Source: Methanobacteriaceae archaeon
GTDB taxonomy: Archaea; Methanobacteriota; Methanobacteria; Methanobacteriales; Methanobacteriaceae
Length of the DNA: 15,655 nucleotides
Assembly: GCA_027318585.1 (NCBI GenBank)
Contig: DAHVOW010000032.1
Coordinates: forward strand, 1-15,655
Direction of reading: 5' to 3'
Of this stretch, positions 1 through 6,832 are shown piece by piece. Positions within the stretch are counted from its first letter, which is position 1. Each line of letters starts with the position of its first letter. The translations under genes and the position numbers were made by a program. Below the pieces are notes generated by a model that was given only the letters and a program-made list of their open reading frames with translations, did no database searches and had not been told where the DNA came from.

Positions 1-15
1 ATTTGAGGTCTAAAA

Positions 16-525
16 ATGTTAGATAATTTTAAAAAAAGATTATATTCTACTAAAAGGGCTGATCACATGGCTAAAATTAAAAAAAATTCTTCAAATAAAA
101 AAAATAAGAATTCTAAGAATTTAAACCACCAAAAAAATCATGAAACAGATCCTTCCCACTTAGAGCCAGGCCCTGAAGGACAAAATCTAATCAAAGTAAT
201 GGCTGAAGTAGGGACCGGAATATGGCGGATAGAAAAAAGAATTAAGAGTTATAACGATTTGCAAGAGGAAACCAGGGAGAAATTATTAAATCCTATAGAT
301 TCAACAATAGGAGCCCTGAACAGAGGCGGGTTTGAAATAATAGACCCCATTGGTAAAAAATATAATGAAGGTATGGCCTTGAAAGCAACGTTTCAGCCCT
401 CGGAAGATTTTGAGGAAAAAAAAATAATAGACACCCTCAAACCAACTATCCACTACAAAAATCAGATTATTCAAATAGGGGAAGTAATTGTATCTTTTCC
501 CATGAAAATAAACCAGGAAAAATAA
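16..525 (+). CDS. Reduced GrpE-like protein (putative nucleotide-exchange partner of Hsp70)
   Basis: 169 aa. GrpE proteins release ADP from DnaK-type Hsp70s in the cytosol. Residues 1-50 are a Lys/Asn-rich, low-complexity tail. Residues 56-103 are predicted helical and end in IDSTIGALNRGGFEIIDPIG, which matches the junction of the GrpE four-helix bundle and beta head (typically a leucine-rich helix, then GVE-x-I-DP-x-G). Residues 104-160 follow the GrpE beta-wing pattern, ending IIQIGEVIVS where GrpE usually has R-x-LRPA-x-V-x-V. The long N-terminal coiled coil and the HEAV motif of classical GrpE are absent. The ATG at 16 is preceded by GAGGT at a 6-nt spacing; an ATG at 67 is a weaker alternative. 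An Hsp70 begins 12 nt after the stop, so the two are probably co-transcribed, and this neighbour is the main support for the call. The homology is inferred by eye. The promoter lies outside the window. Confidence 0.6.
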   Translation: MLDNFKKRLYSTKRADHMAKIKKNSSNKKNKNSKNLNHQKNHETDPSHLEPGPEGQNLIKVMAEVGTGIWRIEKRIKSYNDLQEETREKLLNPIDSTIGALNRGGFEIIDPIGKKYNEGMALKATFQPSEDFEEKKIIDTLKPTIHYKNQIIQIGEVIVSFPMKINQEK

Positions 526-532
526 GGGTGAT
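526..532 (+). promoter_or_regulatory. Shine-Dalgarno site that fixes a TTG start
   Basis: GGGTGAT directly follows the stop codon of the GrpE-like gene and lies 5 nt before TTG at 538. The Hsp70 frame has an in-frame TGA at 532-534, and the nearby ATG at 531 is in another frame that stops quickly. TTG 538 is therefore the only start that preserves the conserved N-terminal Hsp70 motif. Confidence 0.7.
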
Positions 533-537
533 GAGAA

Positions 538-3003
538 TTGAATAGAAACACAATCGATTTTGGAATTGATTTAGGGACCACAACTAGCATCGTTGCTGTT
601 GCCAATGAAGATGAAATACATATCTTCCAGACAGAATTTGGTACAAATTTTTTACCATCCGTAGTCAGGATATACAAAGGACAAACCACCGTTGGAGAAA
701 GAGCTAAAAACAAAATCCACATCGATAAAGAAAATACACACAGCGAATTCAAAGTATTCATGGGAACAGATACTAAATTCAAATTCAAAGACAGTGAAAT
801 AGAAATGAAACCTGAAGAGCTGTCTGCAGAAGTTCTAAAAAAACTAAAACACATAGTGCATACTAAAAGTAAAGAAAATATGCAAAACGCAGTAATCACA
901 GTCCCAGCTGATTTTAAAACCCATCAAAGTGCGGCAACAGACAAAGCAGCCAAAATTGCAGGATTTAACCAACACGACTTGATCCAAGAACCTGTAGCCG
1001 CGGCCTATGCATATGGCGCCCAAAACATTTCCAACAACAGTTATTGGATGATATATGACTTCGGAGGAGGTACATTCGACGCTGCCATCGTTAAAATATT
1101 AGATGGGCAACTCACCATCCTTAAAAACAGGGGAGATAATAATCTAGGCGGTAAAATAATAGATTGGGACATTGTAAATAAAATACTGGCACCCCAAGTG
1201 AGAAAGAATTATAATGTAACTGAATTCAATCGTAAAAACCCCAAATGGATAAAGGCATTTGCTATCTTAAAAATGTTAGCCGAAGAAGTGAAAAAAATAT
1301 TATCCGAACAAGAAGAAGCCTATGTAGACTCTGATACTTTAGGTATAGACAATGATGGGGAAGATATATTACTTGAATGTACTGTTAAAAGAAAAGAACT
1401 AAAAGCAATTATGGATCCATTAATTGATGCTTCCATAAGAAAATGTGAAGAAGCCCTAGAAGCAGCCCACCTAAAATCATCGGCAATAAATAAAATGATA
1501 ATGGTCGGAGGACAAACCCTTAGCCCTTACCTAAGAGAAAAAGTACTAGAAAAAACTGGAATTTCACAAGAATACCAAAAAGACCCTGTTACCGTAGTAG
1601 CGCAAGGGGCTGCCATCTATGCATCCACCATTTTAGCTTCAAAGATAATTGATGACCATCAAACCTATGAAATTGAACAAATCTCTGATGCTGCAGGGAA
1701 TAGTTTAGAGCCCATGATCGCAGGAATAGTAAAAGCACCCCAAAATAAATCCCTCGAGGGTTACACTATAACCATAATCGGCGAAGGTATAGATTGGAGT
1801 AGTGAAACTTTAAACCTAAGACCAAGTGGTAATTTTAGGAGTAATGCTTTAGCTGAAGAGGGTTTGAACAGGTACAAAATAGTATTGGCAGATCCACTAG
1901 GAAACATCCTTCCTACTTCACCTGAAAAATTAACCTATAGATATATGGTTAATGAACTCCCCGAACAAACATTAACAAACTCTATTGGGTTAGGATTAGC
2001 TGATGAGACTTACGACGTTATACTTACAGAAGACAGCCCACTTCCAACTGCTAGTGAAAGAAGGGTATATGCAACCCAAAAAGAAGTATTAAAGGGTTCT
2101 GATGAGTTCATAAACATCCCAATTTATGAAGGGAACAACACTCAAAAAGCAGATCGTAACCAACACTTAGGTTCTCTGGTAGTTAAGGGAAAAAATATGA
2201 AAATGACCTTACCAAGAGGAAGTGAAGTGGAAATAATAATGGAAGTAGATGAATCAAGACTAATTAAATGTAAAGCATATATACCAGTTCTGCAAGTTTG
2301 GGAAGAAGGTATTATCGATACTAATGAATCTAAAATTGATTTAAATGAATTGAGATCAGATTACATAAAAGAAAATGAAAGACTCCTATCAATTACCAGC
2401 GACCCGGTCGCAAATAATAACGATTGCCAAAGAATTATCGCGGAAATAAACAACGAAAAGCTAATTGAACAAATTAAAGAAGCAATCTACTCTGATGACG
2501 TGGGAGAAGAGTCTCTAATCGAATGTGAGTCGCGTTTAAGAACTTTAAAAAATCTCTTAGATATAGCAGAAGACATAGTGAACATTCCAAAAAAAATTCA
2601 AAAGTTCCAAGCAGAGTATGACAAGATAAAGCAGTATATTGAAGGTCAATGTCCGGAAAGATTATTTGATTTGGAAAATCTTCATAATGACCTCGAAGCA
2701 ACTATTGCAAACAAAGACATTGAAAGTTTAGAAGTTAAGATGAAAGAGGTCTATCAAATTCAGAACCAATGCCTATTTAACGATTGTAATTATCTAATTG
2801 CGAGAATAAAATATTTGGATTTAAATGGAACCTTCGATGAAAAAAAAGAAGCGTTAGCTAAGAATTTAATAGCAGAGGCAAAAAAATTAAAATGCCCTGA
2901 AGAAAAATACGGCCTACAAAGTTCCATTAGTCAAATCGAAGGAATGTTAAAATCTCAAATAGCTCCAAATCCTCAAATACAGAAGGATTTGATGAAATTT
3001 TAA
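538..3003 (+). CDS. Divergent large Hsp70 (DnaK-like) with extended helical C-terminus
   Basis: 821 aa, against about 610-640 for DnaK. Hsp70s bind and release unfolded segments of client proteins using ATP. The nucleotide-binding domain spans about residues 5-372: phosphate-1 FGIDLGTTTS (8-17), the catalytic Lys equivalent in FKVFMG (K72), EPVAAAYAYG (E151), phosphate-2 DFGGGTFD (174-181, with the Asp/Thr/Asp set kept), adenosine motif MIMVGGQTLSP (320-330), then VVAQGAAIYAS. The active site therefore looks competent. The usual VLLLDV-type linker is not recognisable. A beta-rich substrate-binding-like region spans about 470-600. Beyond about 610 the lid is replaced by roughly 200 residues of charged helix and probable coiled coil containing several Cys (for example C754 region NQCLFNDCNY). 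Translation starts at TTG, 12 nt after the GrpE-like gene. A terminator follows. It is an accessory Hsp70 rather than a canonical dnaK; its clients are unknown. Confidence 0.9.
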   Translation: MNRNTIDFGIDLGTTTSIVAVANEDEIHIFQTEFGTNFLPSVVRIYKGQTTVGERAKNKIHIDKENTHSEFKVFMGTDTKFKFKDSEIEMKPEELSAEVLKKLKHIVHTKSKENMQNAVITVPADFKTHQSAATDKAAKIAGFNQHDLIQEPVAAAYAYGAQNISNNSYWMIYDFGGGTFDAAIVKILDGQLTILKNRGDNNLGGKIIDWDIVNKILAPQVRKNYNVTEFNRKNPKWIKAFAILKMLAEEVKKILSEQEEAYVDSDTLGIDNDGEDILLECTVKRKELKAIMDPLIDASIRKCEEALEAAHLKSSAINKMIMVGGQTLSPYLREKVLEKTGISQEYQKDPVTVVAQGAAIYASTILASKIIDDHQTYEIEQISDAAGNSLEPMIAGIVKAPQNKSLEGYTITIIGEGIDWSSETLNLRPSGNFRSNALAEEGLNRYKIVLADPLGNILPTSPEKLTYRYMVNELPEQTLTNSIGLGLADETYDVILTEDSPLPTASERRVYATQKEVLKGSDEFINIPIYEGNNTQKADRNQHLGSLVVKGKNMKMTLPRGSEVEIIMEVDESRLIKCKAYIPVLQVWEEGIIDTNESKIDLNELRSDYIKENERLLSITSDPVANNNDCQRIIAEINNEKLIEQIKEAIYSDDVGEESLIECESRLRTLKNLLDIAEDIVNIPKKIQKFQAEYDKIKQYIEGQCPERLFDLENLHNDLEATIANKDIESLEVKMKEVYQIQNQCLFNDCNYLIARIKYLDLNGTFDEKKEALAKNLIAEAKKLKCPEEKYGLQSSISQIEGMLKSQIAPNPQIQKDLMKF

Positions 3004-3023
3004 GACCATCAAAAAGGATAGAA

Positions 3024-3093
3024 GGGATAATAAATGGAGATAAATTAAAAAATCTCACCATTTAATCCCCCAATATTTCTATTAATTTTTTTT
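3024..3093 (+). terminator. Hairpin plus T8 terminator after the Hsp70 gene
   Basis: An imperfect inverted repeat, GGGATAATAAATGGAGAT at 3024-3041 against ATCTCACCATTTAATCCC at 3052-3069, is followed by a T8 run at 3086-3093. It lies 20 nt beyond the Hsp70 stop. Archaeal termination mainly needs the oligo-T tract; the hairpin could also stabilise the 3' end. Confidence 0.6.
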
Positions 3094-3385
3094 CTATTGG
3101 ATAAAATTACATTTTTCTAGAATAAAATGGACATTTTAAAAAAATCTTTTTAGTATGAGTTAATCGCTGCTTAATGTTAAAAATTATACTCTATTGTTCC
3201 CATAACTCCGTTTCAATTGATAGGAGATAACTTTTAACTAAAAATAATCTCCGGATAATATCATTCTCAAAACTGTTTAAATCCATCGAAAAACCCTATA
3301 AATCCTTAAATTATTTATATTCTTCTGAAAATCTATCCAACAAGCCATATATTCCATTTATTATTAAACTAAATTCTTTAAAGTA
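3094..3385. other. AT-rich spacer with a possible remnant of a minus-strand gene
   Basis: No intact gene is visible here. On the minus strand, one frame running from about 3390 down to 3191 reads as protein-like sequence interrupted by two stop codons: FKEFSLIINGIYGLLDRFSEE, then TAA, a few codons, TAG, then MDLNSFENDIIRRLF and on to ELWEQ. The last part alone forms a 31-codon ORF (3191-3286) without a recognisable ribosome-binding site. Both stops could come from single changes in Lys codons. Chance openness in AT-rich DNA is a real alternative, so this is a weak call. Confidence 0.2.
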
Positions 3386-3422
3386 TTTTTATAGATATAA
3401 GAATAGAGACGTATTAGGGAGG
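3386..3422 (+). promoter_or_regulatory. Promoter and Shine-Dalgarno site of the MCM-like gene
   Basis: A TATA-like box TTTTTATAGATATA starts at 3386, about 40 nt before the start codon. The archaeal spacing of about 25 nt puts transcription initiation near 3413, leaving a short leader that contains GGGAGG (3417-3422), 5 nt before ATG 3428. Confidence 0.5.
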
Positions 3423-3427
3423 CTGAC

Positions 3428-4648
3428 ATGAAGATCACCGAAAATGATGTTGAAATGATACAAGAACTCAGTAAAAATCCTGATATCTTAGAAGTAATAG
3501 TTGATTCTATTATGCCCTTAATTCACGGACAGGAGGATATAAAAAAGGCAATAGCTCTCCAATTATTCGGTGGGGTCAGCAAAGATTATGATTCTTTTAC
3601 AATATCTGGAGAATTAAACATATTAATAGTGGGCGATCCTGCTATAGGGAAGACTAAATTGCTAAAAAAGGCATCAGAACTTGCAGTGAATGGAATTTAT
3701 GTGGATAACATCAAGGACCAGGATTCTGCAAATTTGAGTCAAACCCACATGTTACAGAATCTTTGTAAATCTACTCTGCATCAGTCCCAGATGATTTGTA
3801 TCGATGGATTTGGTGTTAAAGCAGATGACATAGTATTATTAAAAGAAGCATTAGGAAAAAAGAGTAACTTTAATACTGAAGAAGAACTTTTACAGGTATT
3901 AAAGTCAGATAGTAGTATTCTTGCAGCTAGTAACCCCCTTCATGGAAGGTTTGATCGGTTTATAGGAATTCTAGAACAGTTAGCTCTCCCCATTACCATT
4001 CTTTCCTGGTTTGATCTGATATTTGTAGTTGAAGACAGATATGATGAATTTGAAAATTTAAAAATAGCCCAAAAAGTGCTGAATTTTCATCAAAACCCCC
4101 ATGTGGATTATGAAATTAATCCAGTGTTATTAAAAAAATATGTTGCATATGCCCGGGACATTATAGAACCAAAACTTTCTCATGATGCCCACCAAATCTT
4201 AGAAGAATTCTATATTGAAATTCGTAAAGGATGGGATGAAGAAGTGCCAATACCCATAACTATCCGCCAATTAGAATCACTCATTAAGCTATCTGAGGCA
4301 AATGCCCGTATTCGTCTAAGTAAACAGATCACTGCGGCGGATGCTATAAAAGCTATAAATATTTACCAGGAATGTTTGAAAAAATTAGGTTACGATATTG
4401 AACAACCTCAAGAGGCTGATCAAAACTTAATTTCAGATTTGGAGGTCATTAAAGTACTGATGGAAAATTTAAAAACTTTGCAAAATAATTACGGTGGTTT
4501 AGTGCCTACTAATGTTCTTTTTGAGGAAATTTCTAGTAAATATGGTTTTGATAAACCAATGATTGAACATTTCATAAAAAAAATTAAAGAACAAGGATTG
4601 ATATTCGAACCATTACAGGGTTTTCTGAAATTATCCAACCCTCCTTGA
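3428..4648 (+). CDS. MCM-like AAA+ protein without N-terminal domain; predicted inactive ATPase
   Basis: 406 aa, against roughly 650-700 for archaeal MCM, the replicative helicase. The protein begins where the MCM AAA+ module begins: SIMPLIHGQEDIKKAIALQL (27-46). Walker A GDPAIGKT is at 69-76 with K75 kept. Walker B reads ICIDGFG (123-129) instead of CCIDEF: D126 remains but the catalytic Glu is Gly127. Sensor 1 is AASNPLHGRFD (N169). The arginine-finger motif reads LSWFDLIF instead of LSRFDLIF, putting Trp at 194. Sensor 2 is kept (TIRQLE, R280). A winged-helix domain ends the protein (about 334-404, with FEPLQGFLKL). The Walker A-B gap is about ten residues shorter than in MCM, and the presensor-1 hairpin region is divergent. 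ATP binding is plausible, but hydrolysis and unwinding are doubtful. It has its own promoter and Shine-Dalgarno site. It may modulate the true MCM or be a DNA-binding switch (inference). Confidence 0.88.
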   Translation: MKITENDVEMIQELSKNPDILEVIVDSIMPLIHGQEDIKKAIALQLFGGVSKDYDSFTISGELNILIVGDPAIGKTKLLKKASELAVNGIYVDNIKDQDSANLSQTHMLQNLCKSTLHQSQMICIDGFGVKADDIVLLKEALGKKSNFNTEEELLQVLKSDSSILAASNPLHGRFDRFIGILEQLALPITILSWFDLIFVVEDRYDEFENLKIAQKVLNFHQNPHVDYEINPVLLKKYVAYARDIIEPKLSHDAHQILEEFYIEIRKGWDEEVPIPITIRQLESLIKLSEANARIRLSKQITAADAIKAINIYQECLKKLGYDIEQPQEADQNLISDLEVIKVLMENLKTLQNNYGGLVPTNVLFEEISSKYGFDKPMIEHFIKKIKEQGLIFEPLQGFLKLSNPP

Positions 4649-4695
4649 TTTTCTTGATAATCTTCAGAATTATGAAAATGGGCGTGTAGCATCTA

Positions 4696-4707
4696 ATTTT
4701 TAAAAAT
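4696..4707. terminator. Possible bidirectional oligo-T terminator
   Basis: The perfect palindrome ATTTTTAAAAAT sits in the 72-nt gap between the convergent MCM-like gene and the broken minus-strand gene. It offers a T5 tract in both directions. The tract is short, so the call is weak. Confidence 0.3.
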
Positions 4708-4720
4708 CATTTACTTTAAT

Positions 4721-5097
4721 CTAGGGATGCCAACCAATTGGGATAGTGCCATCCAAGTAGGTCTTGTATTTTTGAGATTTGTCATAAACCTTATTCACCT
4801 CAGTCAGGGACAGATTATTATCATGGACCAATATAAATCCTTCATTATTATTATCCAAGTCAATACCGCTTATTATAATAAATTTAAACCCATCAGCAAC
4901 AAGTTCGGCTGAAAATTTCTTTACAGCGCTTAAATCTTTGAATATGGGCATTATGGGTCCTTTGATTTTATTCATATAACAGCTGTAATCTCATTCAAAT
5001 TCTTATTAACAGAGATAACCTTAAATTTCTCACTGCCCTTGGATTTAATTTCTTCATCTTCTTGCTTGTTCTTTTTAAATTTATCAAATAATCACAT
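4721..5097 (-). pseudogene. Broken small gene: TGA at codon 2 and probable frameshift
   Basis: GGAGG at 5106-5110 precedes ATG 5097-5095 with an 8-nt spacing, but the next codon is TGA (5094-5092). The frame then stays open as LFDKFKKNKQEDEEIKSKG and on to NLNEITAVI, ending at TGA 4974-4972. The likely ancestor began MGLFDKFKK, a common type of N-terminus, so a single GGA to TGA change explains the stop. The coding signal continues in another frame from ATG 4975 (84 codons, ending IPIGWHP), overlapping the first part by ATGA. I read the whole as one gene of about 125 codons with a nonsense mutation and an indel. Alternatively the 84-codon part is a separate gene, possibly starting at ATG 4951, which has AAAGGA 6 nt upstream. 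No family is recognised. It lies 32 nt after the cysteine-rich gene, in the same apparent operon. Confidence 0.55.
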
Positions 5098-5129
5098 ATT
5101 ATATTCCTCCGAAATATATCCTTAATCTG

Positions 5130-5357
5130 CTATCGTCCCTTGATTTTAATTTGTTGACCACAAACTCGACATTTGCCAATTCTAGTCTTTTTGTTAATAG
5201 AATCCACACATTTTTTGCAGAATATCTCATTGCACTTTTCACAAACCCCATATTCGGATGTCCAATTTTTAGAATCTGCCTTCGCCACCGGACTACCACC
5301 TGGAATATTTGATACTGAAATCATTTTTCGGCAGGTCCGACAATTGTAAATCACCAT
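5130..5357 (-). CDS. Small eight-cysteine zinc-binding protein, RING/FYVE-like spacing
   Basis: 75 aa. The start is ATG 5357 because AAGGAGG (5363-5369) lies 5 nt upstream; an upstream in-frame ATG at 5372 would overlap that site. Four Cys pairs are visible: C6/C9, C39/C42, C47/C50 and C63/C66. The central block CEKCNEIFCKKC has the C-x2-C-x4-C-x2-C spacing of FYVE domains, and the whole array C-x2-C-x29-C-x2-C-x4-C-x2-C-x12-C-x2-C fits a two-zinc cross-brace (treble-clef) fold. Two independent zinc ribbons are the simpler alternative. There is no signal peptide or membrane segment, so it is probably cytosolic. It is intact although the genes on both sides are broken. Its function is unknown: protein binding, or a ubiquitin-like ligase role, cannot be inferred from spacing alone. 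Confidence 0.7.
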   Translation of the reverse strand: MVIYNCRTCRKMISVSNIPGGSPVAKADSKNWTSEYGVCEKCNEIFCKKCVDSINKKTRIGKCRVCGQQIKIKGR

Positions 5358-5401
5358 ATAAACCTCCTTCACACAGTTAATAATAAGAGAAGAAAATATA
5401 A

Positions 5402-6003
5402 TTATTCCATTTTAAGGCGCGGCAAATCCTCTCTAACTCGTTCTATTTGAACTAATTCTTTTGGGGATGCCTCCTTTAAATTTTTTTCATAACATTCTAT
5501 GGCCTTTTGTGGTTCTCCAAGATTTTCATAGGCAAACCTTTTCCACCCCATGCATTTCATATAATGGTGGTTCAGGGTTCATTTTAAGGATCCTATCAAA
5601 ACATTCCATGGCTTCCTGAAATCTATCCAGCAGCGACAAGATCATTCCCTTATTAATAATACCCCGGAAAACTGGGGATTAATCAATAAGGATTTATTAT
5701 AACAATCTAAAGAGTCTTGATATCTTCCCAAAAGGGATAAAGTCAGTCCTTAATTGTACCAGATTAACTCATCTTTAGGATTTATTTTCAGGGCTTTATT
5801 AAAACATTCTAATGCAGATTCCTGTCTCCCCATCTTTTTAAGACAGTTCCCCTTGTTATTTAATGCATTAGGATTTTCTGGGTTAATTTTTAGGGTTTTA
5901 TCATAATACTCCATGGCGTCAGAAAAACATTCCCAGTGCTACCCCTTTTATTATACCAACTCGTTTCATCATCTTTCTTCTTTGATTCATCTAAAATTCC
6001 CAT
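5402..6003 (-). pseudogene. Decayed TPR-repeat protein gene
   Basis: The start is ATG 6003 (MGILDESKKKDDETSWYNK) with GGTGAT at 6007-6012; the end is TAA 5402-5404. Five TPR units of about 34 residues can be stitched together across frames, with clear TPR signatures such as ALNNKGNCLKKMGRQESALE and CFNKALKINPKDE. Lesions seen: apparent one-base insertions in a G4 run (5942-5945) and a T5 run (5923-5927); a stop TAA at 5750-5752 where Lys is expected (WYN-stop-GLTL); a frameshift around 5651-5665; and another around 5558-5570, after which the frame stays open to the end (YENLGEPQKAIECYEK). The ancestor was a protein of about 200 residues, made mostly of protein-binding TPRs. It was the first gene of a unit with the cysteine-rich gene 44 nt downstream. 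Sequencing error could explain the homopolymer shifts but not easily the nonsense codon. Confidence 0.85.
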
Positions 6004-6139
6004 TTTATCACCAATACACATTAGAGGGGTGAACATTTTATATTAATACAAGAATCTGATTGGATAATTAAAGTAAATGCTTAATAAGAAAAATCTTTTA
6101 CTACATCTTAAAAAAAATTAGGCTAAAATACAAAACAAG
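6004..6139. promoter_or_regulatory. Divergent intergenic region with a minus-strand TATA box
   Basis: On the minus strand, ATATAAAAT (6035-6043) is placed so that transcription would start near 6013, just before the GGTGAT site of the TPR pseudogene. On the plus strand the region upstream of 6140 is A-rich, without a clear TATA box or Shine-Dalgarno site, so the helical gene may have a leaderless or weakly initiated transcript. Confidence 0.4.
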
Positions 6140-6826
6140 ATGGAAATATATCTGATCATAACGAATGTTTTAGGAAAATTATGGGAGGATGGGAACATTA
6201 CAATTGATCAAGTTGAATTGGATCACTTTGAAATAAGAAAACGAAAATTGAGACATATAAAGCCTGATTCTGATGTTAATAAAATGATCCTCAAGGAGAT
6301 TGCAAAAGGGGAACAAGCTATAGAGCATGGGGATGAAGCAAAATTAATAGAAACAATCCAGAACATCATAAAAGGGGAGGATATTAACAGATATCAAAAC
6401 TCTTTAATACTCCTTAGAGATTCTATTTTACAAAATTCATACTGTCACCATTTTCAAGAACTTTCATTAAAAGATTTTGAACGAGTCGAAGCTTACATTG
6501 AAGAATCAAATATAGAGGATGTGAAAGATTTCTTTTTTAATAAATCAAATTCAATTATATGGGATTTATATAATTACGAAAATTCAAAAAGACTATACAA
6601 TTCACTTAAAACTACCTTAGCCCCGGATGAACAACAACAAAACCTTGAAAACTTCTTAAATCAAGCAAAAAATGCTATTCTTATTGGGGAAGAAGCCATT
6701 AAAAACTGTGATAGGGATCAATTAATTAAATGTAACTTAGAATTACTTCCCGCTTTACAACGAGTTAACCAGGAAATCAAAATGAAAAGAACGAGAAATA
6801 TAGGCGGAATATTGCCCTGTCGGTGA
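6140..6826 (+). CDS. Uncharacterised helical protein with internal repeats
   Basis: 228 aa, predicted mostly alpha-helical and charged; no signal peptide or membrane segment. ATG 6140 is the first start after an in-frame TAG at 6119-6121 and lacks a Shine-Dalgarno site. A helical-hairpin unit appears at least twice: residues 56-76 (KGEQAIEHGDEAKLIETIQNI) and 182-202 (IGEEAIKNCDRDQLIKCNLEL) share Gly-Glu, Ala-Ile, Asp and Leu-Ile at matching positions. A third, weaker copy is near 117-133 (EAYIEESNIEDVKDFFF). Similar G-x-x-AI-x-x-x-D-x-x-x-L stretches occur, from memory, at the C-terminal ends of accessory Hsp70s, and a related stretch (IANKDIESLEVKMKEV) lies in the C-terminus of the Hsp70 at the left of the window. 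It may therefore be a detached Hsp70-associated helical module (inference). It overlaps the ribosome-binding site of the downstream radical SAM gene. Confidence 0.65.
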   Translation: MEIYLIITNVLGKLWEDGNITIDQVELDHFEIRKRKLRHIKPDSDVNKMILKEIAKGEQAIEHGDEAKLIETIQNIIKGEDINRYQNSLILLRDSILQNSYCHHFQELSLKDFERVEAYIEESNIEDVKDFFFNKSNSIIWDLYNYENSKRLYNSLKTTLAPDEQQQNLENFLNQAKNAILIGEEAIKNCDRDQLIKCNLELLPALQRVNQEIKMKRTRNIGGILPCR

Positions 6827-6832
6827 TATATA

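Noticed and set aside
471..899. Minus-strand open frame of 142 codons overlapping the GrpE-like and Hsp70 genes
   Set aside because: It lies opposite conserved Hsp70 coding sequence, and its hydrophobic product is typical of an antisense shadow.
4727..4912. Plus-strand open frame of 61 codons
   Set aside because: It is antisense to the better-supported broken minus-strand gene, with no ribosome-binding site.
5092..5094. TGA at codon 2 as a selenocysteine codon
   Set aside because: There is no sign of a selenoprotein family or SECIS-like element, and Sec at position 2 after ATG would be odd; a GGA to TGA mutation is simpler.
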